NCBI RefSeq assembly: GCF_037893185.1
Contig: NZ_CP140772.1
Span: forward strand, 6,200,001-6,264,000
DNA length: 64,000 nt
Direction: 5' to 3'
Source of the DNA: Chitinophaga sp. 180180018-3
GTDB lineage: Bacteria; Bacteroidota; Bacteroidia; Chitinophagales; Chitinophagaceae
The notes under the pieces were generated by a model. The model ran no database searches. It was not told the DNA's origin and saw nothing but the letters and a program-made list of their open reading frames with translations. Shown piece by piece: positions 36,899 through 44,821 of this stretch (within the stretch, counting starts at the first letter, position 1; every line of letters begins with the position of its first letter). The position numbers and the translations under genes were made by a program.

Positions 36899-36907
36899 AG
36901 GATACTC

Positions 36908-38137
36908 ATGCGAATAAAGATATATAGCGGTTTGATCGTTTTTCTGTTATGCAGCGCTGCAGCAAAGGCCCAGCATGGCCTTAATTCTATCTACTCTGCC
37001 TTCGGTATAGGCGACCTCGAATCAAGGGATTACACCCGCAATTTCGGCCTGGGAAGTACCGGTATCGCCCGTCATCACGGCGGATACCTGAATGAACTCA
37101 ACCCGGCCTCCTACGGTGCACTGCCAACCCAGAACTTTATGTTCGATGTGTCGATAAAGGCGCAGACTATTACCTACAATGGCAATAGTATTTCCCAGAA
37201 TGCCGGTGATATTAATTTCAAACGACTGGCCATTGGTTTCAAAGCAGCCAAATTCTGGGGCATCAGTGCCGGTATTACACCATTCAGCACAATCGACTAC
37301 AAGCTATTGAACGACAAATACATCAATGGTAGCAATACCCCTGTAACTGCCACTACTACCGGCTCCGGAGGTTTTAACCGGGCGTATATTTCCAACGGAT
37401 TTCAACTGAATAAGAACTTCTCGGCAGGTGTATCTACCGCGTTTCTCTTCGGGCCACAGAACATCACGCAATATGTAGGCTCCGACTCTACTCAAACCCA
37501 GCACAATAAATACGGATTCAAGCCCAACTTCACCGTGGGTGCGCAATATGCCGGGAAGATCAGCAAAGACTGGCAGATCGGACTGGGCGCTACTTACCGG
37601 TTTGAAACGAAAATGAAACTGCAGGAAAAGCTGACTGTCTCAGATCAAAACGGCGTCACCCTCTTCAGTAAAGATATGGATCCGTCGTGGTTTACACTCC
37701 CTGCAGAATATGGTGCGGGTGTGAGTCTTACCAACGGTACCTTTACCTGGGTAGCCGACTACCGGCACCAGTTATGGAACAGCCTCAATGAAAACGGTGC
37801 TACTTACGCCTACCAGGACGGGCAACGTTACTCTACCGGCATCGAGTATGTATTGAAACGGCAGTATGGTAATCAGGCCTACGAAGGTGCAGTACTTCAG
37901 GCAGGGTTCAGTTATAACCAGACACCGCTGGTAGTGAGCTCCACACAGATCACGGATATCTCCGGTACCCTGGGTGTATCTCTTCCCAGCAAGAGCGGCC
38001 AGCTGCGATATTACCTGGGTCTGGAAGCAGGCCAGCGTGGTAAAAATGGACCTGGTCTTGTTAAAGAAACATACATAAACGCCGTATTCAATTTCAGCCT
38101 GAGAGATATCTGGTTCTTCAAACGGTTAAATCAGTAA
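36908..38137 (+). CDS. FadL-like outer-membrane beta-barrel protein
   Basis: 409 residues with signal peptide (IYSGLIVFLLCSAAAKAQ). The N-terminus after cleavage (NSIYSAFGIGDLESRDYTRN) and NELNPASYGALPTQNFMFDV resemble FadL/OmpP1-type barrels of Bacteroidota, and the remainder alternates polar and aromatic residues every second position as expected for strands. It sits directly behind the DUF4270 lipoprotein and may be its partner. Substrate unknown. Ends 3 bp before the convergent GH1 gene. Confidence 0.75.
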   Translation: MRIKIYSGLIVFLLCSAAAKAQHGLNSIYSAFGIGDLESRDYTRNFGLGSTGIARHHGGYLNELNPASYGALPTQNFMFDVSIKAQTITYNGNSISQNAGDINFKRLAIGFKAAKFWGISAGITPFSTIDYKLLNDKYINGSNTPVTATTTGSGGFNRAYISNGFQLNKNFSAGVSTAFLFGPQNITQYVGSDSTQTQHNKYGFKPNFTVGAQYAGKISKDWQIGLGATYRFETKMKLQEKLTVSDQNGVTLFSKDMDPSWFTLPAEYGAGVSLTNGTFTWVADYRHQLWNSLNENGATYAYQDGQRYSTGIEYVLKRQYGNQAYEGAVLQAGFSYNQTPLVVSSTQITDISGTLGVSLPSKSGQLRYYLGLEAGQRGKNGPGLVKETYINAVFNFSLRDIWFFKRLNQ

Positions 38138-38140
38138 CGG

Positions 38141-39502
38141 CTAGTGGCTGTTCAGGATTTCTCTGAACCAGTAGCCGGAGTCTTTAATAATGCGCTGCTG
38201 GGTTTCGAAGTTCACGTAAACGAGGCCAAAACGGGCGCGGTAGCCTTCGGCCCATTCGAAGTTGTCGGTAAGGGTCCAGGCGAAATAACCATCAACAGGA
38301 ATGCCTTCCTGACGGGCTTTCAGCACGGCAGAGAGGTATTCCTGGAAATAGCTGATCCGGGAAATGTCTTCCACCCGGCCGTCTTCATTGGGCATATCAG
38401 GAAAAGCGGCGCCGCCTTCTGTAACGATCAGTTTTTTCACGCCTTTATAGGAGGAAAATTGTTTCAGCATTTCATATAATCCGTTGCCATTTATTTCCCA
38501 GCCCAACCCCGTCAGTGGAACGTTCCTGTATCGGGCTTTCACTTCGGATATCTTCACGATGGGCATAAAGGTATTATACTTCACTACCAGCGGAAAATAA
38601 TTTTGTACACCAATGAAATCAAAATTAAAAGCCAGGCGGTCCCAGTCCCTCCAGAGTGCATACCTGCGTTCGATGCGTTTTAGCAGGGGAAATCCATCTG
38701 TCGGATATCCCATGCCAAGTGCAGGTTCGAGGAACAGGCGGTTGAACAGGGCATCCGCCCGGCGTGCGGCTTGAAGATCCGCTTCATTATTGGTATAGGG
38801 AATGATCTGAGAACAGGACAATGCAGTACCTATACTAGCGCCCGGTACTTCTTCCCGGATCACCCGGCCGGCTTCGGCCTGCGCCAGTACTGCATGATGA
38901 ACGGCTGGCAAAAACCACGACAGCCCAAACTTGCCGGGAGCATGCACACCCAGCATATATCCCAGCGCTGTGAATCCAAAGGGCTCGTTCAGAACGATCC
39001 AGTTTTTCACCTTGTTGCCGAATTCCCGGGTACATAGCCGCACATACTCTTCGAAAGCAAATACCACCCCCCTGTGGCTCCAGCCCCCTTTATGTTCCAG
39101 GGCCTGAGGCAGATCCCAGTGATACAGCGTAACATAGGGCTCCAGCCCCAGCTCCAGGCATGCATCAATTACCCGGTGGTAAAAATCAAGTCCGGCCCGG
39201 TTCACGGCACCGGTGCCTTTGGGTATGATTCGGGACCACGACAGGGAAAACCGGAATACCGAAAAACCCAGCAATTTGGCCAGTAGTATATCTTGTGTAT
39301 AACGATGGTAAAAATCAGTTGCCACCTGTGCATGGCTTTTGTCTTTGATCTTTCCTTTGCGGCCGGAAAAAGTATCCCAGATGGAGGGCCCCCGGCCATC
39401 TTTATCGAAAGCACCTTCGTTCTGAAAAGCGGAAATGGTCACGCCCCATAGGAAATCATCGCCAAAATCCCTGCGGGTAAAGGGTACGGCAGTTTGTTGC
39501 AT
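38141..39502 (-). CDS. Glycoside hydrolase family 1 (beta-glucosidase-like)
   Basis: 453 residues. GH1 hallmarks: FLWGVTISAFQNEG near the N-terminus, YHWDLPQAL, acid/base Glu173 in VLNEPFG, nucleophile Glu362 in IVTEGGAAF (the usual motif is TENG), and DGYFAWTLTDNFEW. The absence of a signal peptide suggests a cytoplasmic beta-glycosidase acting on imported disaccharides or glycosides. Stands alone, convergent with the barrel gene. Confidence 0.92.
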   Translation of the reverse strand: MQQTAVPFTRRDFGDDFLWGVTISAFQNEGAFDKDGRGPSIWDTFSGRKGKIKDKSHAQVATDFYHRYTQDILLAKLLGFSVFRFSLSWSRIIPKGTGAVNRAGLDFYHRVIDACLELGLEPYVTLYHWDLPQALEHKGGWSHRGVVFAFEEYVRLCTREFGNKVKNWIVLNEPFGFTALGYMLGVHAPGKFGLSWFLPAVHHAVLAQAEAGRVIREEVPGASIGTALSCSQIIPYTNNEADLQAARRADALFNRLFLEPALGMGYPTDGFPLLKRIERRYALWRDWDRLAFNFDFIGVQNYFPLVVKYNTFMPIVKISEVKARYRNVPLTGLGWEINGNGLYEMLKQFSSYKGVKKLIVTEGGAAFPDMPNEDGRVEDISRISYFQEYLSAVLKARQEGIPVDGYFAWTLTDNFEWAEGYRARFGLVYVNFETQQRIIKDSGYWFREILNSH

Positions 39503-39661
39503 ATGCGATACCTGTAAAAAACCGGGTGTATATACCTCCCGTAATTAAACTGCAGTTTACAACACTTTTTGCTGACAATTGATTATATAATTGTTAAGCC
39601 ACGGGGGCAACAGACGGATTTAAATACTATTTTTAGTGTCAATAAATCAGTTGAACAAAAG

Positions 39662-40699
39662 ATGACCAGGATAAATATTGTGCTGGGCCTTGCCCTGTTT
39701 TGCAGCTGTGCCGGTGGCCAGTCGGGGCAAACAGCGGCAGCCCGAAAAGATACATTGAATAAAATGGTGCTGATCCCTGCAGGAAGTTTCTTTATGGGCG
39801 CGGACGACAGCACCGGGGTAGTGGATGAATACCCTAAGCACCTGGTAGAGATTCACAGTTTCTGGATGGACGAACATGAGGTGACCAACCGTGAATTCGC
39901 GGAGTTTGTAGCGGCTACCGGCTATGTAACCACTGCTGAAAAACCGGTTAGCAAGGAAGAATTGCTGGCCAGTCTGGCGCCGGGTGCACCTCAGCCCGAT
40001 AGTTCCCAACTCGCTGAAATGACAGCTCCCGGAGCGCTGGTATTCACGCCGCCGGATCATGCAGTGCCGCTCAATGATATCGGTCAGTGGTGGACTTTCG
40101 TGAAGGGCGCTTCCTGGAAGCATCCCGGCGGGCCTGGCACTGATATCAACAACAAAGATAATGAGCCCGTAACGCAGGTTTCCTGGCTCGATGCCCAGGC
40201 TTACGCCAAGTGGGCGGGTAAACGCCTTCCTACGGAAGCTGAATGGGAATACGCAGCCCGTGGCGGCCTTTCCGGCCAAATGTATCCATGGGGCAATGAA
40301 CCACTTACTGTGGGTAAGCCCAAAGCCAATACCTGGAACGGCAATTTCCCTTACCGCAATACCCAAACCGATGGGTATTATGGACTGGCACCGGTAAAGT
40401 CCTACGCACCGAACGGATATAAGCTGTATGATATGTCGGGGAACGTATGGGAGTGGTGCAACGACTGGTACGATGCCAACTACTATAAAACCCAGGAAAA
40501 AGGAGCTAAGAATCCTGCCGGTCCTGAAGCGGGTTTTGATCCGGACGATCCGGGTCAGGCCAAGCGGGTCATCAGGGGAGGCTCATTTATGTGCAGCGAT
40601 GAATATTGCCGTGGATACCGCGTTTCAGCCCGAATGAAAAGCACTCCGGAATCGGGCTTGGCGAACCTGGGATTCAGGTGCGTGAAAAATGCTGAATAA
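39662..40699 (+). CDS. Formylglycine-generating-enzyme-like (SUMF1) lipoprotein
   Basis: 345 residues from the ATG at 39662 (MTRINIVLGLALFCSCAGG); upstream in-frame codons lack protein character. The N-terminus is a lipoprotein signal (LFCSC). FGE-sulfatase domain: IPAGSFFMGADD, DEHEVTNREFAEFV, VSWLDAQAYAKWAGKRLPTE, LYDMSGNVWEWCNDWYD, and GGSFMCSDEYCRGYRVSARM with Cys311 and Cys316 at the positions of the catalytic pair of bona fide FGEs. This makes real formylglycine formation plausible, on a sulfatase exported unfolded. No Cys-type sulfatase is encoded in this window. Confidence 0.85.
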   Translation: MTRINIVLGLALFCSCAGGQSGQTAAARKDTLNKMVLIPAGSFFMGADDSTGVVDEYPKHLVEIHSFWMDEHEVTNREFAEFVAATGYVTTAEKPVSKEELLASLAPGAPQPDSSQLAEMTAPGALVFTPPDHAVPLNDIGQWWTFVKGASWKHPGGPGTDINNKDNEPVTQVSWLDAQAYAKWAGKRLPTEAEWEYAARGGLSGQMYPWGNEPLTVGKPKANTWNGNFPYRNTQTDGYYGLAPVKSYAPNGYKLYDMSGNVWEWCNDWYDANYYKTQEKGAKNPAGPEAGFDPDDPGQAKRVIRGGSFMCSDEYCRGYRVSARMKSTPESGLANLGFRCVKNAE

Positions 40700-40706
40700 C
40701 CCGGCT

Positions 40707-41216
40707 TCAGGGCTCCAGTATGGTAGCCAGTACGTGGAAGTCGCCGTTGTAACGGTTTCCGTTCAGATAAAAAGCGGGCGTACTATTTACGCCACTCCGG
40801 ACACCACTTTCAAAATCGGCTTCCACCCTGCTGAGTAGCCGCGGATCTTCCATATCTTCAGAAAATTGCCGCAAATCCAGTGTTAGGTCGGCCGCCAGTT
40901 TCAGAATCAGTTCTTCATTCAGATCTGCCTGGCGGCTGAAGAGCGCCTCATACATCTCCCAGAACTTATGTTGCCTCCCGGCAGATTCAGCTGCCAATGC
41001 AGCATCCATTGCATATTCATGTGTTTCCGACATAGGAAAATTCCGGAACACAAATCGCAGCTGCCCCTGAAAACGTTCCCATAATTTCTTCACAATAAAA
41101 AAGGCCTCCTGGCAATAAGGGCATTGAAAATCGCCATATTCAACTACTTCTATCGTTGCATCTGAGCTCCCCCAGATATGATCCAGTACATTCACCGGAG
41201 GAATAAGGTTTGGCAT
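40707..41216 (-). CDS. DsbA-family thioredoxin-fold protein
   Basis: 169 residues: EVVEYGDFQCPYCQEAF gives the CPYC redox pair, then an inserted helical region, and STPAFYLNG supplies the cis-Pro loop. No signal peptide, so it should be cytoplasmic, unlike periplasmic DsbA; similar short forms are fused or adjacent to Na/H antiporters in some genomes. The partner is unknown. Convergent with the FGE-like gene (7-bp gap). Confidence 0.85.
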   Translation of the reverse strand: MPNLIPPVNVLDHIWGSSDATIEVVEYGDFQCPYCQEAFFIVKKLWERFQGQLRFVFRNFPMSETHEYAMDAALAAESAGRQHKFWEMYEALFSRQADLNEELILKLAADLTLDLRQFSEDMEDPRLLSRVEADFESGVRSGVNSTPAFYLNGNRYNGDFHVLATILEP

Positions 41217-41315
41217 ACTGACTATTTTTAACTTACCGGGGAAACATCCCCTTATTACAGAATAACGGGCTAATCGTCTTTCTATTATAAACAGTCACAT
41301 CCGGATAATGTTCTG

Positions 41316-41350
41316 TAAAACAAAAAGGCCACGGTGGCGGACCGTGGCTT
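41316..41350 (-). terminator. Rho-independent terminator after M56/BlaI operon
   Basis: On the minus strand the stem GCCACGGT / ACCGTGGC with loop ccgcc is followed by CTTTTTGTTTT. It is 25 bp downstream of the M56 gene stop. Confidence 0.85.
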
Positions 41351-41374
41351 TCTGTATGTTGGTAAAAGTCAGTT

Positions 41375-42958
41375 TTACCGGGTTTTGATAGTTATAACGT
41401 TACTACTGTCGGAAGCTGATCTGGCTTCTTTAATGGAGCTTTTTCCTGCTTTGGTAGTAACAAGTATCACCCCATTCCTGCCACGTTCACCATAGATAGC
41501 CCTTGCAGATTCATCTTTCAGCACGTTTATCGCTACCAGATTTTCTTTCGGGATACTACTCAATTCATTCATGGAAGACACAGCGCCGTCAACTATTACC
41601 AGTACATCATCAGGGATTTTCGTCGTGGCATCGCCACCGAACAGGGTGGAAGATCCGCCTGATACAATGCTGCCGGTGTTGCCGCTGATCGTTGTGGTAC
41701 CAGTCATGGTAACGGGTTTGCCGGCTCGCATGCCAACTACGGTTATCGGCTCGGGCCCCCTGTGCTTTAACCTCACGAAGATGATACCGTTATTCGCCTG
41801 TTTGCCATACTCTATCAGCTGATCAGGAGAAGGATTTTTCACGACATTGATCTGATCGATCTGGTCTTTTCCCTGGTAATGCTCCATTGCCTCCTTACTG
41901 GCCAGTACACCATCGATCACGTATACCGGGTTTGCGCCATCGTGTATCTTCACGGCATGCCGTGTTTGCTGATTTTTCTTAGCCGCTTTGTCCTGAGTAA
42001 ACGTCAGCACGTCAACAACGGGAGGCGCTAATTGTGCACTGCTCTCTTTTTCATTGGGCAGAGAATCTTTTGTTACAACGGCGGCTTTCAACACCACCGA
42101 TGCCCTGGTGTAGTTCAGCGTCAGCACCAGTCCGCCTGCCAGTGCTCCGAGAACAAGATAACGCACCAGCTGATAGCCTGATGACTTTTTACTGTTCATC
42201 ATGATGATCCTGTTTTTTAGATGTGAGAAATTGAAATTGTTTGCGATGGCCGTCGCATATGGGATCCCACTAACTTTGATCAGATTGTATTGATAAGCGG
42301 TTTTATCCACTCCCTGCGTTAACAGATACCTGTCTGTTATAAACTCCAGGTTCTCGCGGATGGCAGTTTTCATCAGCCATGCACCAGGATTAAACCAATA
42401 GAAAATATTGTTGATCTCACCTAATATCACATCAACACTGTGCCATTGTATCACATGTACCGCTTCATGCCACAGGATAGCCCGCAACTCTTCGGGCAAA
42501 TGCAACGACGGATTGATATAAATATTACGGAAGAACGAAAACGGACTCAGCTCAGTTTTCAGCAGCTTCACCGGCGTCTGATGGATTTGCCCGGGAACCG
42601 ACTTCCGGTGCAGCCTCCATAACGATAACAACTGTATTAAAAAACGTATAGCCATTACCGATACCCCCGTCCAGAAAATATATACCAGCACCGTCCACAC
42701 CGTAAATTCAGGCGCCGGCGCCTCCCAACTGGATAAATCCGGCACGTAAGTCATCACGGTTCCCGCCATTTCATGCCGCGCTACAAAAGCGTTAATGGGA
42801 ATCAGCGGAAACAGGGAGGAAAATGCAATCCCGACAAGCAGAAACAACCTGTTTAAAGTATAAAAGGTTAACCTGCGCAAACCAAAGCGGTACGCCAGAT
42901 AAAACAGCGTGAGCGCGATGTTCGCTTTTAACAGGTAGATTAAAATAGCAGGTACCAT
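41375..42958 (-). CDS. M56 (BlaR1-type) membrane metallopeptidase with two SusC-plug-like C-terminal repeats
   Basis: 527 residues. Membrane helices at about 4-22, 35-53, 87-112 and one near 268-285 surround the zinc site LWHEAVHVIQWH (His164, Glu165, His168). The extracytoplasmic tail holds two repeats that look like TonB-receptor plug segments: about 345-405 (NPVYVIDGVLASKEAMEHY ... GIIFVRLK) and about 448-510 (VLVIVDGAVSSMNELSSI ... RAIYGERGRNGVILVTTKAG). The combination with a BlaI repressor 10 bp upstream makes a BlaR1/BlaI-like sensor-protease pair; the plug-like repeats may sense TonB or envelope status. Inducer unknown. Confidence 0.87.
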   Translation of the reverse strand: MVPAILIYLLKANIALTLFYLAYRFGLRRLTFYTLNRLFLLVGIAFSSLFPLIPINAFVARHEMAGTVMTYVPDLSSWEAPAPEFTVWTVLVYIFWTGVSVMAIRFLIQLLSLWRLHRKSVPGQIHQTPVKLLKTELSPFSFFRNIYINPSLHLPEELRAILWHEAVHVIQWHSVDVILGEINNIFYWFNPGAWLMKTAIRENLEFITDRYLLTQGVDKTAYQYNLIKVSGIPYATAIANNFNFSHLKNRIIMMNSKKSSGYQLVRYLVLGALAGGLVLTLNYTRASVVLKAAVVTKDSLPNEKESSAQLAPPVVDVLTFTQDKAAKKNQQTRHAVKIHDGANPVYVIDGVLASKEAMEHYQGKDQIDQINVVKNPSPDQLIEYGKQANNGIIFVRLKHRGPEPITVVGMRAGKPVTMTGTTTISGNTGSIVSGGSSTLFGGDATTKIPDDVLVIVDGAVSSMNELSSIPKENLVAINVLKDESARAIYGERGRNGVILVTTKAGKSSIKEARSASDSSNVITIKTR

Positions 42959-42968
42959 AACCGGAATT

Positions 42969-43331
42969 TTACTGTTTACCTTTTTCGATCATCTTAATGA
43001 TCTCTTTCAGTTCATCAGGACTGATTTTCTTTTCTTTCGCAAAAAAAGATACCAGTTCTTTATAGGAGTTCTCAAAATAGTTCTTCACAAATCCGCTCAT
43101 GAACTTCCGTTTATATGCTTCTTCTTCAATCAGCGGCGTATATTCATATACGTTACCAATCTTACGACTTTCCACAAACCCTTTTTTTTCCAGGTTCTTA
43201 ATAGTGGAAGCCAGCGTCGTATAAGGCGGAGCGGGTGCAATGTGTACTTCCAGGAAATCTTTCACAAAACCCTTTCCCGCTTTCCAGATAGCTTGCATAG
43301 CAGTTTCTTCCTGCAGGGTCAGCTTTTCCAT
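42969..43331 (-). CDS. BlaI/MecI/CopY-family transcriptional repressor
   Basis: 120 residues: winged helix with LTLQEETAMQAIWKAGKGFV, YTTLASTIKNLEKKGFVESR (recognition helix and wing), and a C-terminal dimerisation helix region (SGFVKNYFENSYKELVSFF). In BlaI proteins cleavage by the M56 partner relieves repression; here the partner gene follows at once. Two dyad operators lie directly upstream of the start, supporting autorepression. Confidence 0.9.
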   Translation of the reverse strand: MEKLTLQEETAMQAIWKAGKGFVKDFLEVHIAPAPPYTTLASTIKNLEKKGFVESRKIGNVYEYTPLIEEEAYKRKFMSGFVKNYFENSYKELVSFFAKEKKISPDELKEIIKMIEKGKQ

Positions 43332-43341
43332 AATGAGGTAA

Positions 43342-43391
43342 TTTACGATCTTTTCGTAAAACTACGAATATTTCGTAGATATCCAAATTTA
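43342..43391 (-). promoter_or_regulatory. Two BlaI-type dyads and -7 box upstream of blaI-like gene
   Basis: TTTACGA-N5-TCGTAAA at 43342-43360 and CTACGAA-N3-TTCGTAG at 43362-43378 are both perfect dyads with a TACGA/TCGTA core. A TAAATTTG -7 box on the minus strand lies at 43391-43384, so the predicted start of transcription falls in the second dyad. No TTTG is seen at the standard -33 spacing. Confidence 0.65.
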
Positions 43392-43418
43392 TTTTTTAAA
43401 ACTTAAAAATTAATACAA

Positions 43419-43452
43419 AGACCTTAGCAAATAGTGTTATTTACTAAGGTCT
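43419..43452. terminator. Palindrome, 14-bp arms
   Basis: agaccttagcaaat (43419-43432) pairs with atttactaaggtct (43439-43452) with one mismatch and a 6-nt loop. It lies 88 bp upstream of the blaI-like gene and after the TlpA-like operon, and shares the cttagcaaat core with the neighbouring palindrome. Confidence 0.55.
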
Positions 43453-43526
43453 TCTCACTAATCCGTAATTCGTAATTCTGCCTACGGTTGCTTCTTCCCC
43501 ACCCCGCACTGTTGTATCAATACCTG

Positions 43527-43589
43527 TTAGCAAAATGCAGCGAAGATCACATGATCAAATATCATGTGATCTTCGCTGCATTTTGCTAA
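43527..43589. terminator. Perfect 29-bp palindrome downstream of TlpA-like genes
   Basis: Arms 43527-43555 and 43561-43589 are perfectly complementary around caaat. The arm core agcaaaatgcagcgaagat is close to the arm of the palindrome at 31737-31807. Placed 25 bp after the TlpA-like stop. The rest of the 282-bp gap up to the blaI-like gene holds the second palindrome, a gtaattcgtaattc tract and the operators. Confidence 0.7.
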
Positions 43590-43612
43590 AGACTAAAAGC
43601 TAAAGGCTAATA
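43585..43612. repeat. Heptad tract (ctaaaga units)
   Basis: Consecutive gctaaag/actaaaa/gctaaag/gctaata units stretch from the right arm of the palindrome to the stop of the TlpA-like gene; related to the tract at 20951-20983. Confidence 0.5.
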
Positions 43613-43613
43613 G

Positions 43614-44750
43614 TTATTTCAGTATTTCCGTCAGTTTCGATTCCAGCTCTTCACCTCTCAGGTTCCTGGCAACAATCCTTCCTTTGGGATCTACGAGTAC
43701 ATTCTGGGGAATGGCTCTTACGCCGTATAAATCGGCAGCTGCATTTTTCCAGCCTTTCAGATCGGAAACATGTGTCCAGGTGAGTTTATCCGCTTCAACA
43801 GCTGCCACCCATTTTTCCTTCTTATCGTCGAGAGAAACACCCAGTATTTCGAAGCCTTTGGATTTGAATTTATCGTAAGCTTTTACCACGTTAGGGTTCT
43901 CTGCACGGCAGGGACCACACCAGCTGGCCCAGAAATCGACCAATACGTATTTTCCGCGGAATGAAGATAAGCTGATGCTCTTACCGGCTGCGTCGTTTTG
44001 CGAGAATTCCAGCGCAGGCTGGCCTATGGCTGTTTTACGGGCCGATTCCAGTCTTTTTGCGAACTCCTTACCGGATGGGGAACGACGGGCATCTTTGCCC
44101 AGTTTTTTGTAAAGCGGTGTAACGTCGGCAGGTTTGATATCATAACCGGCGATCTGGTTCAACAGGAACATTGCGATCGGTGAATTTGTATTTTTCAGGA
44201 AGAAGTCCTGTTCGATCTTCTTTTCTTCCGCATCCAGCGCATCATATTCTGTTTCCAGCTTCTTCAGGCCTTCCTCATCTTTGTTTTTGGAAAGCTCCCG
44301 GTAGCGTTTTTGCAAGTCGGCACCTTTTTCATTCACATCTTTCAGCTGCTCGTTCAGCTTCTTATAATCATCATTTGCTCCAGAACCCGCTACAGTGGCC
44401 TTGCTGATAGAATCAGTAGTATTGATGGAAATATTGCCCTTATCGAGGAAGATGGCCAGCATATCACGCCCCATGGAAACAGGCTTTTCAGCGCCTTTCT
44501 GCACCAGCATCAGACTTGCCAGTCCTGGTTCTTCCAATGTTCCGTTAAAAGTGAATTTACCATCTTTTACCTGAGCGGTATCTGCAAAGTTTTCGCCACC
44601 CTTGCGCATTCTGAGATAAACAGTAGCAGGATTATGCTGCTGTGTGATAGTTCCCTGTATGGTATAAGGCTTACCTGCCGCACTCTTCTTTTCCTGGGCA
44701 AATAATACTGCTGGCACAAGGAGGAATATACCCGCAAATGTTCTCTTCAT
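43614..44750 (-). CDS. TlpA-like thiol-disulfide oxidoreductase with DUF4369-type N-terminal domain
   Basis: 378 residues with signal peptide (TFAGIFLLVPAVLFAQ). Residues about 30-130 are the beta-rich DUF4369-like domain (YTIQGTITQQHNPATVYLRM), 130-235 a charged helical linker, and 240-378 a thioredoxin/TlpA domain with DFWASWCGPCRAENPNVVKA. A periplasmic reductase is expected, of the ResA/TlpA type. The next gene upstream is a paralogue; both end EEL(E)xKL. The C-terminal domains share VLVDFWASWCGPCR and the GVSLDD loop. Confidence 0.87.
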   Translation of the reverse strand: MKRTFAGIFLLVPAVLFAQEKKSAAGKPYTIQGTITQQHNPATVYLRMRKGGENFADTAQVKDGKFTFNGTLEEPGLASLMLVQKGAEKPVSMGRDMLAIFLDKGNISINTTDSISKATVAGSGANDDYKKLNEQLKDVNEKGADLQKRYRELSKNKDEEGLKKLETEYDALDAEEKKIEQDFFLKNTNSPIAMFLLNQIAGYDIKPADVTPLYKKLGKDARRSPSGKEFAKRLESARKTAIGQPALEFSQNDAAGKSISLSSFRGKYVLVDFWASWCGPCRAENPNVVKAYDKFKSKGFEILGVSLDDKKEKWVAAVEADKLTWTHVSDLKGWKNAAADLYGVRAIPQNVLVDPKGRIVARNLRGEELESKLTEILK

Positions 44751-44821
44751 TGGTTTTTGGTTTTACGAATAACAAATTTGTGAAATCGGTTGCTTTTCGT
44801 CAACCTGATTTTGATAAGCGG

